From the IMG/VR virus record IMGVR_UViG_3300009505_000082, positions 1 through 21,266 of that record: a stretch of DNA of 21,266 nt; one strand, written 5' to 3'. Under the pieces are notes generated by a model. It worked only from the letters and a program-made list of their open reading frames with translations, was not told where the DNA came from and made no database searches. The DNA is from a virus. Positions 14,402 through 19,596 of the stretch are shown here, piece by piece. Each line of letters opens with the position of its first letter. Position 1 is the first letter of the stretch. Both the position numbers and the translations under genes were made by a program.

Positions 14402-14432
14402 GAAGCGTCACTTTTACAGTGGCGCTTTTTTT
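14402..14432 (+). terminator. Rho-independent terminator after the 117-aa gene
   Basis: AAGCGTCACT pairs with AGTGGCGCTT (one G-T wobble) across a 5-nt loop and ends in seven T (14426-14432). It is 25 nt past the stop codon. Confidence 0.88.
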
Positions 14433-14436
14433 ATGA

Positions 14437-14444
14437 CTTAAATA
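14437..14444 (+). promoter_or_regulatory. Late-promoter-like element CTTAAATA abutting the next start
   Basis: CTTAAATATA ends 5 nt before the ATG at 14450, directly after the terminator. By T4 geometry the mRNA would begin at or next to the start codon, and no ribosome site is visible. Confidence 0.45.
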
Positions 14445-14449
14445 TATGC

Positions 14450-14827
14450 ATGCGATTTAGAATTAGAACACTAGTTGACATTACACATACTAGAGTAAGA
14501 CGCCGTAACGATAAAGAGTCTAATCAACAAGACAACTACGACACTGTGATGCAGACTATCGGACTTCGAGTTAATCCTGAAAACATCAAGGTGTATAGTG
14601 ATCAAGAACAAGCAGCGCTTGGATCCAAATACCAGGGACAGCAGAGAATATGGTATTTCGACTTTACTCCAAACATTGAAGACGCCATTACAATAGACAT
14701 GCTGATAAATGATTTTAATCTAGTTCCGTTTATTACTGAGCTAGACGAAACTGTTGAATTTGCACAAAATTATTTTTTAACTAAAGATCGCAAAGAAACC
14801 AATATAAGTTTCGAACAAATAGAATAA
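14450..14827 (+). CDS. Conserved phage protein of unknown function, 125 aa
   Basis: Begins MRFRIRTLVDITHTRVRRRN: a basic N-terminal strand followed by QQDNYDTVMQTIGLRVNPEN and an aromatic middle (QRIWYFDFTPNIEDAI), with an acidic C-terminus. The NYDTVMQTIGLR segment is a pattern I associate with a conserved protein of marine T4-like phages whose role is unknown. No Shine-Dalgarno sequence is visible. Because it follows a strong terminator, it needs its own promoter, most likely the element at 14437-14444. Confidence 0.7.
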   Translation: MRFRIRTLVDITHTRVRRRNDKESNQQDNYDTVMQTIGLRVNPENIKVYSDQEQAALGSKYQGQQRIWYFDFTPNIEDAITIDMLINDFNLVPFITELDETVEFAQNYFLTKDRKETNISFEQIE

Positions 14828-14830
14828 ATA
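14823..14830 (+). promoter_or_regulatory. Late-promoter-like element AATAAATA
   Basis: AATAAATACATT overlaps the stop codon of the 125-aa gene and lies 29 nt before the next ATG, with AGAGGGA as ribosome site between. Confidence 0.5.
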
Positions 14831-14859
14831 CATTATATTTGTATTAAGAGGGAAATACT

Positions 14860-15099
14860 ATGAGTATTAATACAACCCCATTAGAGAAAGAAAATCTCGA
14901 AGCACACGTCGACCTTTGCGCTCAGAGATATAGTGTTTTAGAATCAAGAATGACCAAGGTCGAAACAATTTTAGCAGGCTTAGCTGAAACAGTAAATAAA
15001 GGTAATAAGACAGTAATATCAGCACTAGTAGGTGCAACCGCTACAATAATGGCCGGTTTACTATCTACGATTGTTGTATTGATATTTCAATTAGGATAA
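14860..15099 (+). CDS. Small coiled-coil/membrane protein, 79 aa (XhlA-like layout)
   Basis: Begins MSINTTPLEKENLEAHVDLC. Residues ~8-46 are a charged helix likely to form a coiled coil, and residues ~52-77 are one hydrophobic membrane segment (ISALVGATATIMAGLLSTIV). A soluble N-terminal coil plus one C-terminal span is the layout of haemolysin XhlA-like phage proteins and some holin partners. Sequence identity to those cannot be claimed. The spacing to the next gene is 4 nt. A lysis or membrane-anchoring role is possible but unproven. Confidence 0.7.
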   Translation: MSINTTPLEKENLEAHVDLCAQRYSVLESRMTKVETILAGLAETVNKGNKTVISALVGATATIMAGLLSTIVVLIFQLG

Positions 15100-15103
15100 G
15101 GCA

Positions 15104-15358
15104 ATGAACGAAGCAACACAGATTTGGGGCAGAAAAGGGCAAGCACTAGTACGCAAGTATAGATGCTCAGGCGGCAAGCGTCATGGACGTATTGTTTCTT
15201 CACCAACTGCTTGTCATGCTGCTCCTAACGCAAAGCGCAGCGCACAAATGAAAATTACTCGTGCTCGACTTGGCAAGGTAATGGCTCGACGAGCAAAGCG
15301 TACAAAACGTGTAAACCCTGCTAGCAAAAGATTATCACAAGGTATGAACAAAAGATGA
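15104..15358 (+). CDS. Very basic small protein, 84 aa
   Basis: Begins MNEATQIWGRKGQALVRKYR. I count 14 Arg and 10 Lys in 84 residues (29%) and almost no acidic residues. Two Cys (YRC and TAC) about 16 apart lie in the middle, and KRTKRVNPASKRLSQ is near the end. The pattern fits a DNA- or RNA-binding protein, and similar basic proteins are found in T4-like marine phages. T4 internal head proteins are also basic. The ribosome site is GGATAAGG overlapping the previous stop. Its own stop overlaps the next start (ATGA). Function unknown. Confidence 0.7.
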   Translation: MNEATQIWGRKGQALVRKYRCSGGKRHGRIVSSPTACHAAPNAKRSAQMKITRARLGKVMARRAKRTKRVNPASKRLSQGMNKR

Positions 15359-15660
15359 AAATTCTCGACCTACTAAGCGAAAACGAAAACCCAATGACAA
15401 CAGCGCAAAACCAGCTGGCATTGGCTCGTAAAGAGCTTCAGGATCACCAAGCTAAAATTAGAGATATGCAAGGCCAGCAGATGCAGGCAAAGAGAGCAGC
15501 AGTAACAGCAGCTCAGCAATCATTAACAGCAGCACAGAAGCAACAGAATAATCCGCAGCAACAGCAGCAAAACACACAACAGCCGCAACCACAACAGTCG
15601 CAGCAAAACACACAACAGCAGCCTAACAATCAAACAATGGGCAGCACACAGCCACAATGA
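15355..15660 (+). CDS. Gln-rich low-complexity protein with capsid-targeting-like leader, 101 aa
   Basis: Starts MKILDLLSENENP, so L-S-E falls at residues 7-9. Residues ~15-58 are a helix (LARKELQDHQAKIRDMQGQQ) that may form a coiled coil. Residues ~60-101 are almost only Gln, Asn, Pro and Ser, including an in-frame 12-residue duplication at DNA level (15564-15583 and 15600-15619). The reading frame is kept open across the repeat and is joined at both ends by ATGA overlaps, so it is a real gene. A flexible linker, scaffold or phase-separating role is conceivable; nothing specific can be assigned. Confidence 0.68.
   Translation: MKILDLLSENENPMTTAQNQLALARKELQDHQAKIRDMQGQQMQAKRAAVTAAQQSLTAAQKQQNNPQQQQQNTQQPQPQQSQQNTQQQPNNQTMGSTQPQ
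15564..15619 (+). repeat. 20-bp direct repeat in the Gln-rich gene
   Basis: The sequence GCAGCAAAACACACAACAGC occurs at 15564-15583 and again at 15600-15619, an offset of 36 nt (12 codons). This keeps the frame and repeats QQNTQQ. Confidence 0.85.
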
Positions 15661-15887
15661 AAATCAACGAACTAATATACGGATTTGAAATACAAAAGAC
15701 AAACGAAGAGCAGGCGTTGATACGCAAGCTAGGAGTCGAAGTTCCGTATAATAGCTTAACTGAACGAGAACAAGTCATTTTCACTAACCTTGAACGCAAG
15801 GACCTAGTAAATAGAGTTAACAAGGACGGGACAACTTTAGTTAAGCGGAATGAACACAGCCATACACCATATAAACGAACTTTTTGA
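15657..15887 (+). CDS. Small protein with capsid-targeting-like leader, 76 aa
   Basis: Starts MKINELIYGFEIQKTNEEQA, with I-N-E at residues 3-5. The remainder (LGVEVPYNSLTEREQVIFTN, then LERKDLVNRVNKDGTTLVKR) looks like a small winged-helix or similar helical fold with a basic end. The ATG overlaps the previous stop (ATGA), and its last 38 nt overlap the next gene. A DNA-binding fold is only a guess. Confidence 0.65.
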   Translation: MKINELIYGFEIQKTNEEQALIRKLGVEVPYNSLTEREQVIFTNLERKDLVNRVNKDGTTLVKRNEHSHTPYKRTF

Positions 15888-16260
15888 GTCGTTAGACATC
15901 ACCATGTTCCCTTACGTAAAAGGGAACTGTATCTATGTGGGCAAAGCGTGCGTGAGAACAGAGCACAAATGTTTGTACAAGGTTTTCCATAATAAAAAGT
16001 TTATAGCTAAAACATTTTCAAAAACAGCAGCATTGACTATAGCTCGACAATACGCTAAAGGTCTTACTGAGTCGTTAGATCAAATATTAATTCTTGACAG
16101 CGTTATCGAAAAAAACTATAATGATTGTATATTTTACAGTCACGTAGGCAAAAGTACATCAAACAAGATTACCATGTCAACTATGCAGGATCGGTTAGAT
16201 ATAGGCAAAAGTAAAATTGATCGAGCAGTTGAAGAATTAAATTATTTGCTTATAAATTGA
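15850..16260 (+). CDS. Conserved phage protein with leader-like N-terminus, 136 aa
   Basis: Begins MNTAIHHINELFESLDITMF. I-N-E at 8-10 and L-F-E at 11-13 both fit the prohead-protease pattern. The central part (YKVFHNKKFIAKTFSKTAAL) reads as a small alpha/beta unit and the C-terminus as two helices (ILDSVIEKNYNDCIFYSHVG and IGKSKIDRAVEELNYLLIN). I have an impression of this layout from marine phage proteins but cannot name it. The 38-nt overlap with the upstream frame is unusually long. A later start would delete the leader, and no good Met is near, so the start is kept. Confidence 0.62.
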   Translation: MNTAIHHINELFESLDITMFPYVKGNCIYVGKACVRTEHKCLYKVFHNKKFIAKTFSKTAALTIARQYAKGLTESLDQILILDSVIEKNYNDCIFYSHVGKSTSNKITMSTMQDRLDIGKSKIDRAVEELNYLLIN

Positions 16261-16266
16261 TAAATA
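16259..16266 (+). promoter_or_regulatory. Late-promoter-like element GATAAATA
   Basis: GATAAATACTTTT overlaps the stop of the 136-aa gene and is 24 nt before the 309-aa gene. It is 7/8 to the T4 late core. Confidence 0.55.
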
Positions 16267-16290
16267 CTTTTAACAAACTGGGACATTACC

Positions 16291-17220
16291 ATGAACATTA
16301 AAGATATGAATAAAAAGCCTAGCTCAGCAGAACTTAACCAGAATCTTGTTGAGCGTTTTAATCTTAACGTTACTCTTGAAAACTACTCGTTTAACGATTT
16401 AGTCAACATGAGAACAATACTTGTTTCTAAGATAAACAGAATGGTCGAGAGCAATAACTTTGATTATACTCATAAAGACGAATATCAAAAGAACAGACTG
16501 TTTGCTGAAATACTTGAGGCTGAAATCGAAGCACGTCGTCCGCTAGTTGAAGGCGAAGAAATGAAAGCTCGGCTTGTAGTTGGCATAAGTCAGGTAATTG
16601 ACGATGTTAAGAATTGGATGCAGAAAGCAAACGATCTAAAAGCTGACGAAGTACTAGAGTACACAGAAATTGTTCGTGACGAAATGGGCGCGGACACTAG
16701 TCAGCAGTTTGGCGAAATAGTCAACACTGCTCTAGAAAATCTTTACACAGCAATGGAAGCAGCACACGGCGAAATGCTAAGAGCTCAAGACGTAATTATG
16801 GGTAAAGACCCTGGCACAGCTATTGAAGAGCCAATGGGCGCAGAAGAGCCAATGGACGAGCCTGCTGTAGGCGACGCAGATATAGAACTTGATGACGACT
16901 TTGGTGCTACTGCTCCAGCAGTAGGCGGAGATGCTCCAGCAGACCGCACACGCCGTGAAAGCATTGAGCGTAGTCGCAGACTTGGTGCTATCATGAGCGA
17001 AGGTAACTTGTCTGACTATGTAGCCAACAAGAAAACTGCCCAGCAAAGAAAAGCAGTACGAGGCGGCAAAGGTAGAGCTAAGGCAGCAGGTAAAGCTGAT
17101 CCAAGAGCTACTGATACCACTCTTGGCGGAGTGTTAAATCAAGAGCGTCGTACTCAGAAGCACCAACAAAAGAAAAGAGTTACTAACCCTGCTAACCATA
17201 ACGCAAAAGACGGTATGTAA
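16291..17220 (+). CDS. Prohead-core-like / internal structural protein, 309 aa
   Basis: Begins MNIKDMNKKPSSAELNQNLV. Residues ~1-170 are helical (RTILVSKINRMVESNNFDYT; KARLVVGISQVIDDVKNWMQ; YTEIVRDEMGADTSQQFGEI). Residues ~178-215 are an acidic Pro/Ala linker (GAEEPMDEPAVGDADIELDD). Residues ~217-309 are Arg/Lys-rich and disordered-looking, with IMSEGNLSDY, which includes I-M-S-E. The SQVIDDVKNWMQ...VRDEMG pattern resembles a conserved protein of marine T4-like phages that I believe is virion- or core-related, but I am not certain. Acidic linker plus basic tail suits a scaffold or DNA-contacting head protein. It joins the next gene by TAATG. Confidence 0.7.
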   Translation: MNIKDMNKKPSSAELNQNLVERFNLNVTLENYSFNDLVNMRTILVSKINRMVESNNFDYTHKDEYQKNRLFAEILEAEIEARRPLVEGEEMKARLVVGISQVIDDVKNWMQKANDLKADEVLEYTEIVRDEMGADTSQQFGEIVNTALENLYTAMEAAHGEMLRAQDVIMGKDPGTAIEEPMGAEEPMDEPAVGDADIELDDDFGATAPAVGGDAPADRTRRESIERSRRLGAIMSEGNLSDYVANKKTAQQRKAVRGGKGRAKAAGKADPRATDTTLGGVLNQERRTQKHQQKKRVTNPANHNAKDGM

Positions 17221-17609
17221 TGCGTATAGCAGAATTACTGCGTGAAAACACAGATCTACTTTTTCAGATCTTGAAGACAGTGGAAGGCAGCGCTAATCAA
17301 AAAGATATGCCAGTTGCCCTCCACTTCGATGGAATCACTAAGCCAGTACAAGGCGCAGTTAACTTAGACATCAATCGTATCATGACAAACGCTGGATCCC
17401 CGCAATTCAGCTTTGACACTTTTAACAATGCGTACGAGCAAGATGATCGCATCAAAGACCTTGTAAAAGAATTTGACAAAGATAAAATTATTCTCAAGAC
17501 TGAAGAACAACTTGCTGACCCAGCAGATCAAAGCAAGCCAGGCGATGCTGAAAACACCGTAAAAGACATGGCAAAAAAAGGTTTAAATACTTTCTTAAAA
17601 GATCGTTGA
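17220..17609 (+). CDS. Small protein with capsid-targeting-like leader, 129 aa
   Basis: Begins MRIAELLRENTDLLFQILKT; I-A-E at 3-5 and L-R-E at 7-9 both match. The central part has a strand-rich patch (MPVALHFDGITKPVQGAVNL) and an acidic helical C-terminus (KEFDKDKIILKTEEQLADPA). The start is TAATG-coupled to the core-like gene, and this is the last leader-bearing gene in the window. Function unknown. Just past its stop the first sigma70-type promoter begins; the -35 overlaps its final codons. Confidence 0.68.
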   Translation: MRIAELLRENTDLLFQILKTVEGSANQKDMPVALHFDGITKPVQGAVNLDINRIMTNAGSPQFSFDTFNNAYEQDDRIKDLVKEFDKDKIILKTEEQLADPADQSKPGDAENTVKDMAKKGLNTFLKDR

Positions 17610-17634
17610 CATCATAGCATAACTATGCTATATA
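17606..17634 (+). promoter_or_regulatory. Sigma70-type promoter of the Nfu-like gene
   Basis: TTGACA (17606-17611), a 17-nt spacer and TATATA (17629-17634). The expected start is near 17640-17642, which is the start codon itself. No Shine-Dalgarno sequence precedes the ATG, so the mRNA may be leaderless. Confidence 0.72.
17614..17631 (+). promoter_or_regulatory. Operator-like inverted repeat between -35 and -10
   Basis: ATAGCATA, two bases (AC), then TATGCTAT: a perfect 8+8 dyad filling the spacer of the sigma70 promoter and overlapping the start of the -10. The position suits a repressor site. The repressor is unknown and not obvious in this window. Confidence 0.55.
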
Positions 17635-17641
17635 TTATACT

Positions 17642-17968
17642 ATGAATGAAAACAGAACCAACGAACAAATCATCACTGAGATTAAAGAGCTTATTCAAGA
17701 ACGAGTAAAACCAGCTGTGGCAGGCCACGGCGGCAATATTGAATTTTTAGAATTCAACGACGGCCGTTTACTACTTGAGCTTGGCGGAGCATGTAGCGGA
17801 TGCGCAGGCAGCACTATGACTCTTAAGATGGGTATCGAAAATATGCTAATGCATTACGTACCTGAGATTAAAGAAGTAGACGCTGTAGACGATCCTTTTA
17901 GCAATGTAGATCCTTTTTATACTGAGGATTTTTTTAGCACTGAAAATTTAGATGACCCTAATTCTTAA
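17642..17968 (+). CDS. Nfu/NifU C-terminal domain iron-sulfur protein
   Basis: A 108-residue protein. Residues ~10-82 are a NifU C-terminal domain: IKELIQERVKPAVAGHGGNI, LLLELGGACSGCAGSTMTLK with Cys51 and Cys54 (CxxC), then GIENMLMHYVPEIKEV. Such proteins hold a [4Fe-4S] cluster as a dimer and pass it to apo-enzymes. A single domain without the A-type N-terminus of NfuA is the phage and plastid size. The acidic, Phe-rich tail (DPFSNVDPFYTEDFFSTE) is unusual. The stop overlaps the exonuclease gene by 17 nt. Possible clients are Fe-S nucleases or host enzymes; that is inference. It is a host-derived auxiliary metabolic gene candidate. Confidence 0.88.
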   Translation: MNENRTNEQIITEIKELIQERVKPAVAGHGGNIEFLEFNDGRLLLELGGACSGCAGSTMTLKMGIENMLMHYVPEIKEVDAVDDPFSNVDPFYTEDFFSTENLDDPNS

Positions 17969-18629
17969 CAAATACGACTATAAGCCTATCAGTAGAAAAA
18001 GCGTAGACGGTAAGCGAAAATACCTCACGCCAGACGGCGGCGCTGTTGCTAGCGTTACAACTATTCTTGACGCTACTAAAGATAAGTCTGGGCTTATTGC
18101 CTGGCGCAAACGTGTAGGCGAAAAGAAAGCACAAGAAATTGTAACCGAAGCAGCAAGCGTAGGCACTCGAATGCACAAGTATCTCGAAGACTACGTTGAA
18201 ACAGGCGAGTGGCCAACTGCCGGTAGTAACCCTTACGCCCAGCAAGCGCACGGCATGGCCGAAGTTATTCATAACGAAGCAATGACCCATGTAGACGAAG
18301 TATGGGGAAGTGAAGTAGCACTGTATGTTCCTAATCTTTATGCTGGGACAACTGACCTTGTAGGTACTTACAAAGGCAGTCCGTGTATAATGGACTTTAA
18401 GCAGACCAACAAGCCTAAGAAACTTGAATGGGTAGAAGATTACTTTCTACAGCTAACTGCCTATGCTATTGCTCACAACGAAGTGTACGGCACTGACATC
18501 CGTGAAGGTCACGTATTCATGTGTAGTCGAGCAGGCGAGTACCAGCAATTTGATATTTGGCCTGACGAGTTTGACGATTGGGAAAAAGCTTGGTGGGACC
18601 GAGTTTACAAATACTACGAGTCTAATTAA
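17952..18629 (+). CDS. PD-(D/E)XK exonuclease (RecB/Cas4-like)
   Basis: A 225-residue protein. The nuclease core shows His75 (GTRMHKYLED), Glu121 (SEVAL), Asp135 (AGTTDLVGTY), Asp148-x-Lys150 (IMDFKQ) and the QLTAY helix motif near 167-171, in the order expected for RecB-type exonucleases. It would degrade or resect DNA in recombination or repair. It has no Cys cluster of the Cas4 type (only two isolated Cys), so no Fe-S ligand is evident despite the Fe-S gene upstream. It is translated from the ATG inside the end of the Nfu-like gene (17-nt overlap), so both share the promoter at 17606. Confidence 0.85.
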   Translation: MTLILNKYDYKPISRKSVDGKRKYLTPDGGAVASVTTILDATKDKSGLIAWRKRVGEKKAQEIVTEAASVGTRMHKYLEDYVETGEWPTAGSNPYAQQAHGMAEVIHNEAMTHVDEVWGSEVALYVPNLYAGTTDLVGTYKGSPCIMDFKQTNKPKKLEWVEDYFLQLTAYAIAHNEVYGTDIREGHVFMCSRAGEYQQFDIWPDEFDDWEKAWWDRVYKYYESN

Positions 18630-18639
18630 AAAATAATCG

Positions 18640-18668
18640 TTGACACGCTCGAACTCTGACTGTACTAT
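18640..18668 (+). promoter_or_regulatory. Sigma70-type promoter before the nuclease candidate
   Basis: TTGACA (18640-18645), a 17-nt spacer and TACTAT (18663-18668). It is about 35 nt upstream of the ATG at 18703, with AGAGGA as ribosome site. Confidence 0.72.
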
Positions 18669-18702
18669 GTATATACAGTAAAGAGCAAGAGGACATTTAC
18701 TT

Positions 18703-19554
18703 ATGGGTAAGCTTGAACGAGATTGGGCTGAAGAAGTCGAAAAGAACACTGCTGCTGGCATTCGCGGCGAAGCAGTTAATGCTGCTGATCAAAAGATTGC
18801 AGATGCGGTACGAGCGCATGTAGAAGCAGAGTTTAAGCAGAGTATAAAAACTGCCAAGTGGGTAGGCGCAACATCTTACGGCGACGCAGGAGATGTACAT
18901 GTATTTCTCAGTGACGATACTAAAATTCCTGTAGAGCTTAAAACATCTAAAGCTGACAGCTCTGGCACTAAGGCAAACCCCGGCAATAACTTTATTAAGA
19001 AATACGTCAAAGATGCTGTTAATTATAGCGACTTTGATGATAACTTAGGTCTACGTAAACAACGTTATGATCTTGTGGAAAGCGTAGTAGGGCATACACT
19101 AGAGAAAAAAGCGCACTACGAAAAGGCCTTGCGTGGTCTCCGTGATGCCGGCCACTCTGAATTAGTTAAGCAAATTAAGGCTATTACTCGTCCGGGACAA
19201 ATTCAGTATGCTTCTTATGTTACTGAATTGTTATCAAATCATTTACGTGAAACGCAGCAAATGGTAGACGACATCCTAGCCGGAAACAATACAACAAAGG
19301 TTACACAAACTGAAAATCTAGTCTACTGCGTTGTCAAGCAGTATCAGACTAAAGCTCAAACTGTTGAGTTTTACGACTTCTCGCAGATGGATAGTACCGT
19401 TGCTAGGGTTGTATGCGACGATCGAAGTAGTTTTAAAATCCAAAATGCTGCAGGTTATGATATCATAACCCTTAGTGTACTTTGGAAAAATATTTGTCAA
19501 GGAGGCGCTGGCCCGGCTCATAACATTTTTATTGGCAACGCATTTAAGCCTTGA
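18703..19554 (+). CDS. Candidate PD-(D/E)XK endonuclease beside a DNA methyltransferase
   Basis: A 283-residue protein beginning MGKLERDWAEEVEKNTAAGI. Residues 57-82 carry SYGDAGDVHVFLSDDTKIPV followed by ELKTS: an Asp (61 or 64), then Glu78-x-Lys80, the D...(E/D)XK arrangement of a restriction-type active site. Helical segments follow (EKKAHYEKALRGLRDAGHSE; TELLSNHLRETQQMVDDILA), then a beta-rich C-terminus. I do not recognise the exact family. Placed 42 nt before a beta-class methyltransferase and with its own sigma70 promoter, it looks like the nuclease of a type II-like restriction-modification pair. Alternatives are a phage nuclease or an unrelated PD-(D/E)XK protein. It has no leader motif. 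Confidence 0.75.
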   Translation: MGKLERDWAEEVEKNTAAGIRGEAVNAADQKIADAVRAHVEAEFKQSIKTAKWVGATSYGDAGDVHVFLSDDTKIPVELKTSKADSSGTKANPGNNFIKKYVKDAVNYSDFDDNLGLRKQRYDLVESVVGHTLEKKAHYEKALRGLRDAGHSELVKQIKAITRPGQIQYASYVTELLSNHLRETQQMVDDILAGNNTTKVTQTENLVYCVVKQYQTKAQTVEFYDFSQMDSTVARVVCDDRSSFKIQNAAGYDIITLSVLWKNICQGGAGPAHNIFIGNAFKP

Positions 19555-19578
19555 CATGTTAGCAGATTGGCATATAAT
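19551..19578 (+). promoter_or_regulatory. Sigma70-type promoter of the methyltransferase, consensus boxes
   Basis: TTGACA (19551-19556), a 16-nt spacer and TATAAT (19573-19578), both exact. The -35 box overlaps the upstream stop codon. AGGAG (19588-19592) precedes the ATG at 19597. Confidence 0.85.
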
Positions 19579-19596
19579 AATATTATAGGAGACAAT

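Noticed and set aside
15541-15655. Repeat tract considered as a CRISPR array
   Set aside because: Only two copies, in frame within a Gln codon tract; no spacers of constant length and no cas genes.
16785-16994. Ser/Ala-rich minus-strand frame
   Set aside because: A shadow of the acidic linker of the core-like gene; no start signal.
17952-18629. True Cas4 (CRISPR adaptation) assignment
   Set aside because: The four-Cys Fe-S cluster of Cas4 is absent and there are no other cas genes; a RecB-type exonuclease fits better.
19567-19596. Longer start for the methyltransferase
   Set aside because: The -10 box lies in it, so the main transcript begins downstream, and AGGAG serves the ATG at 19597.
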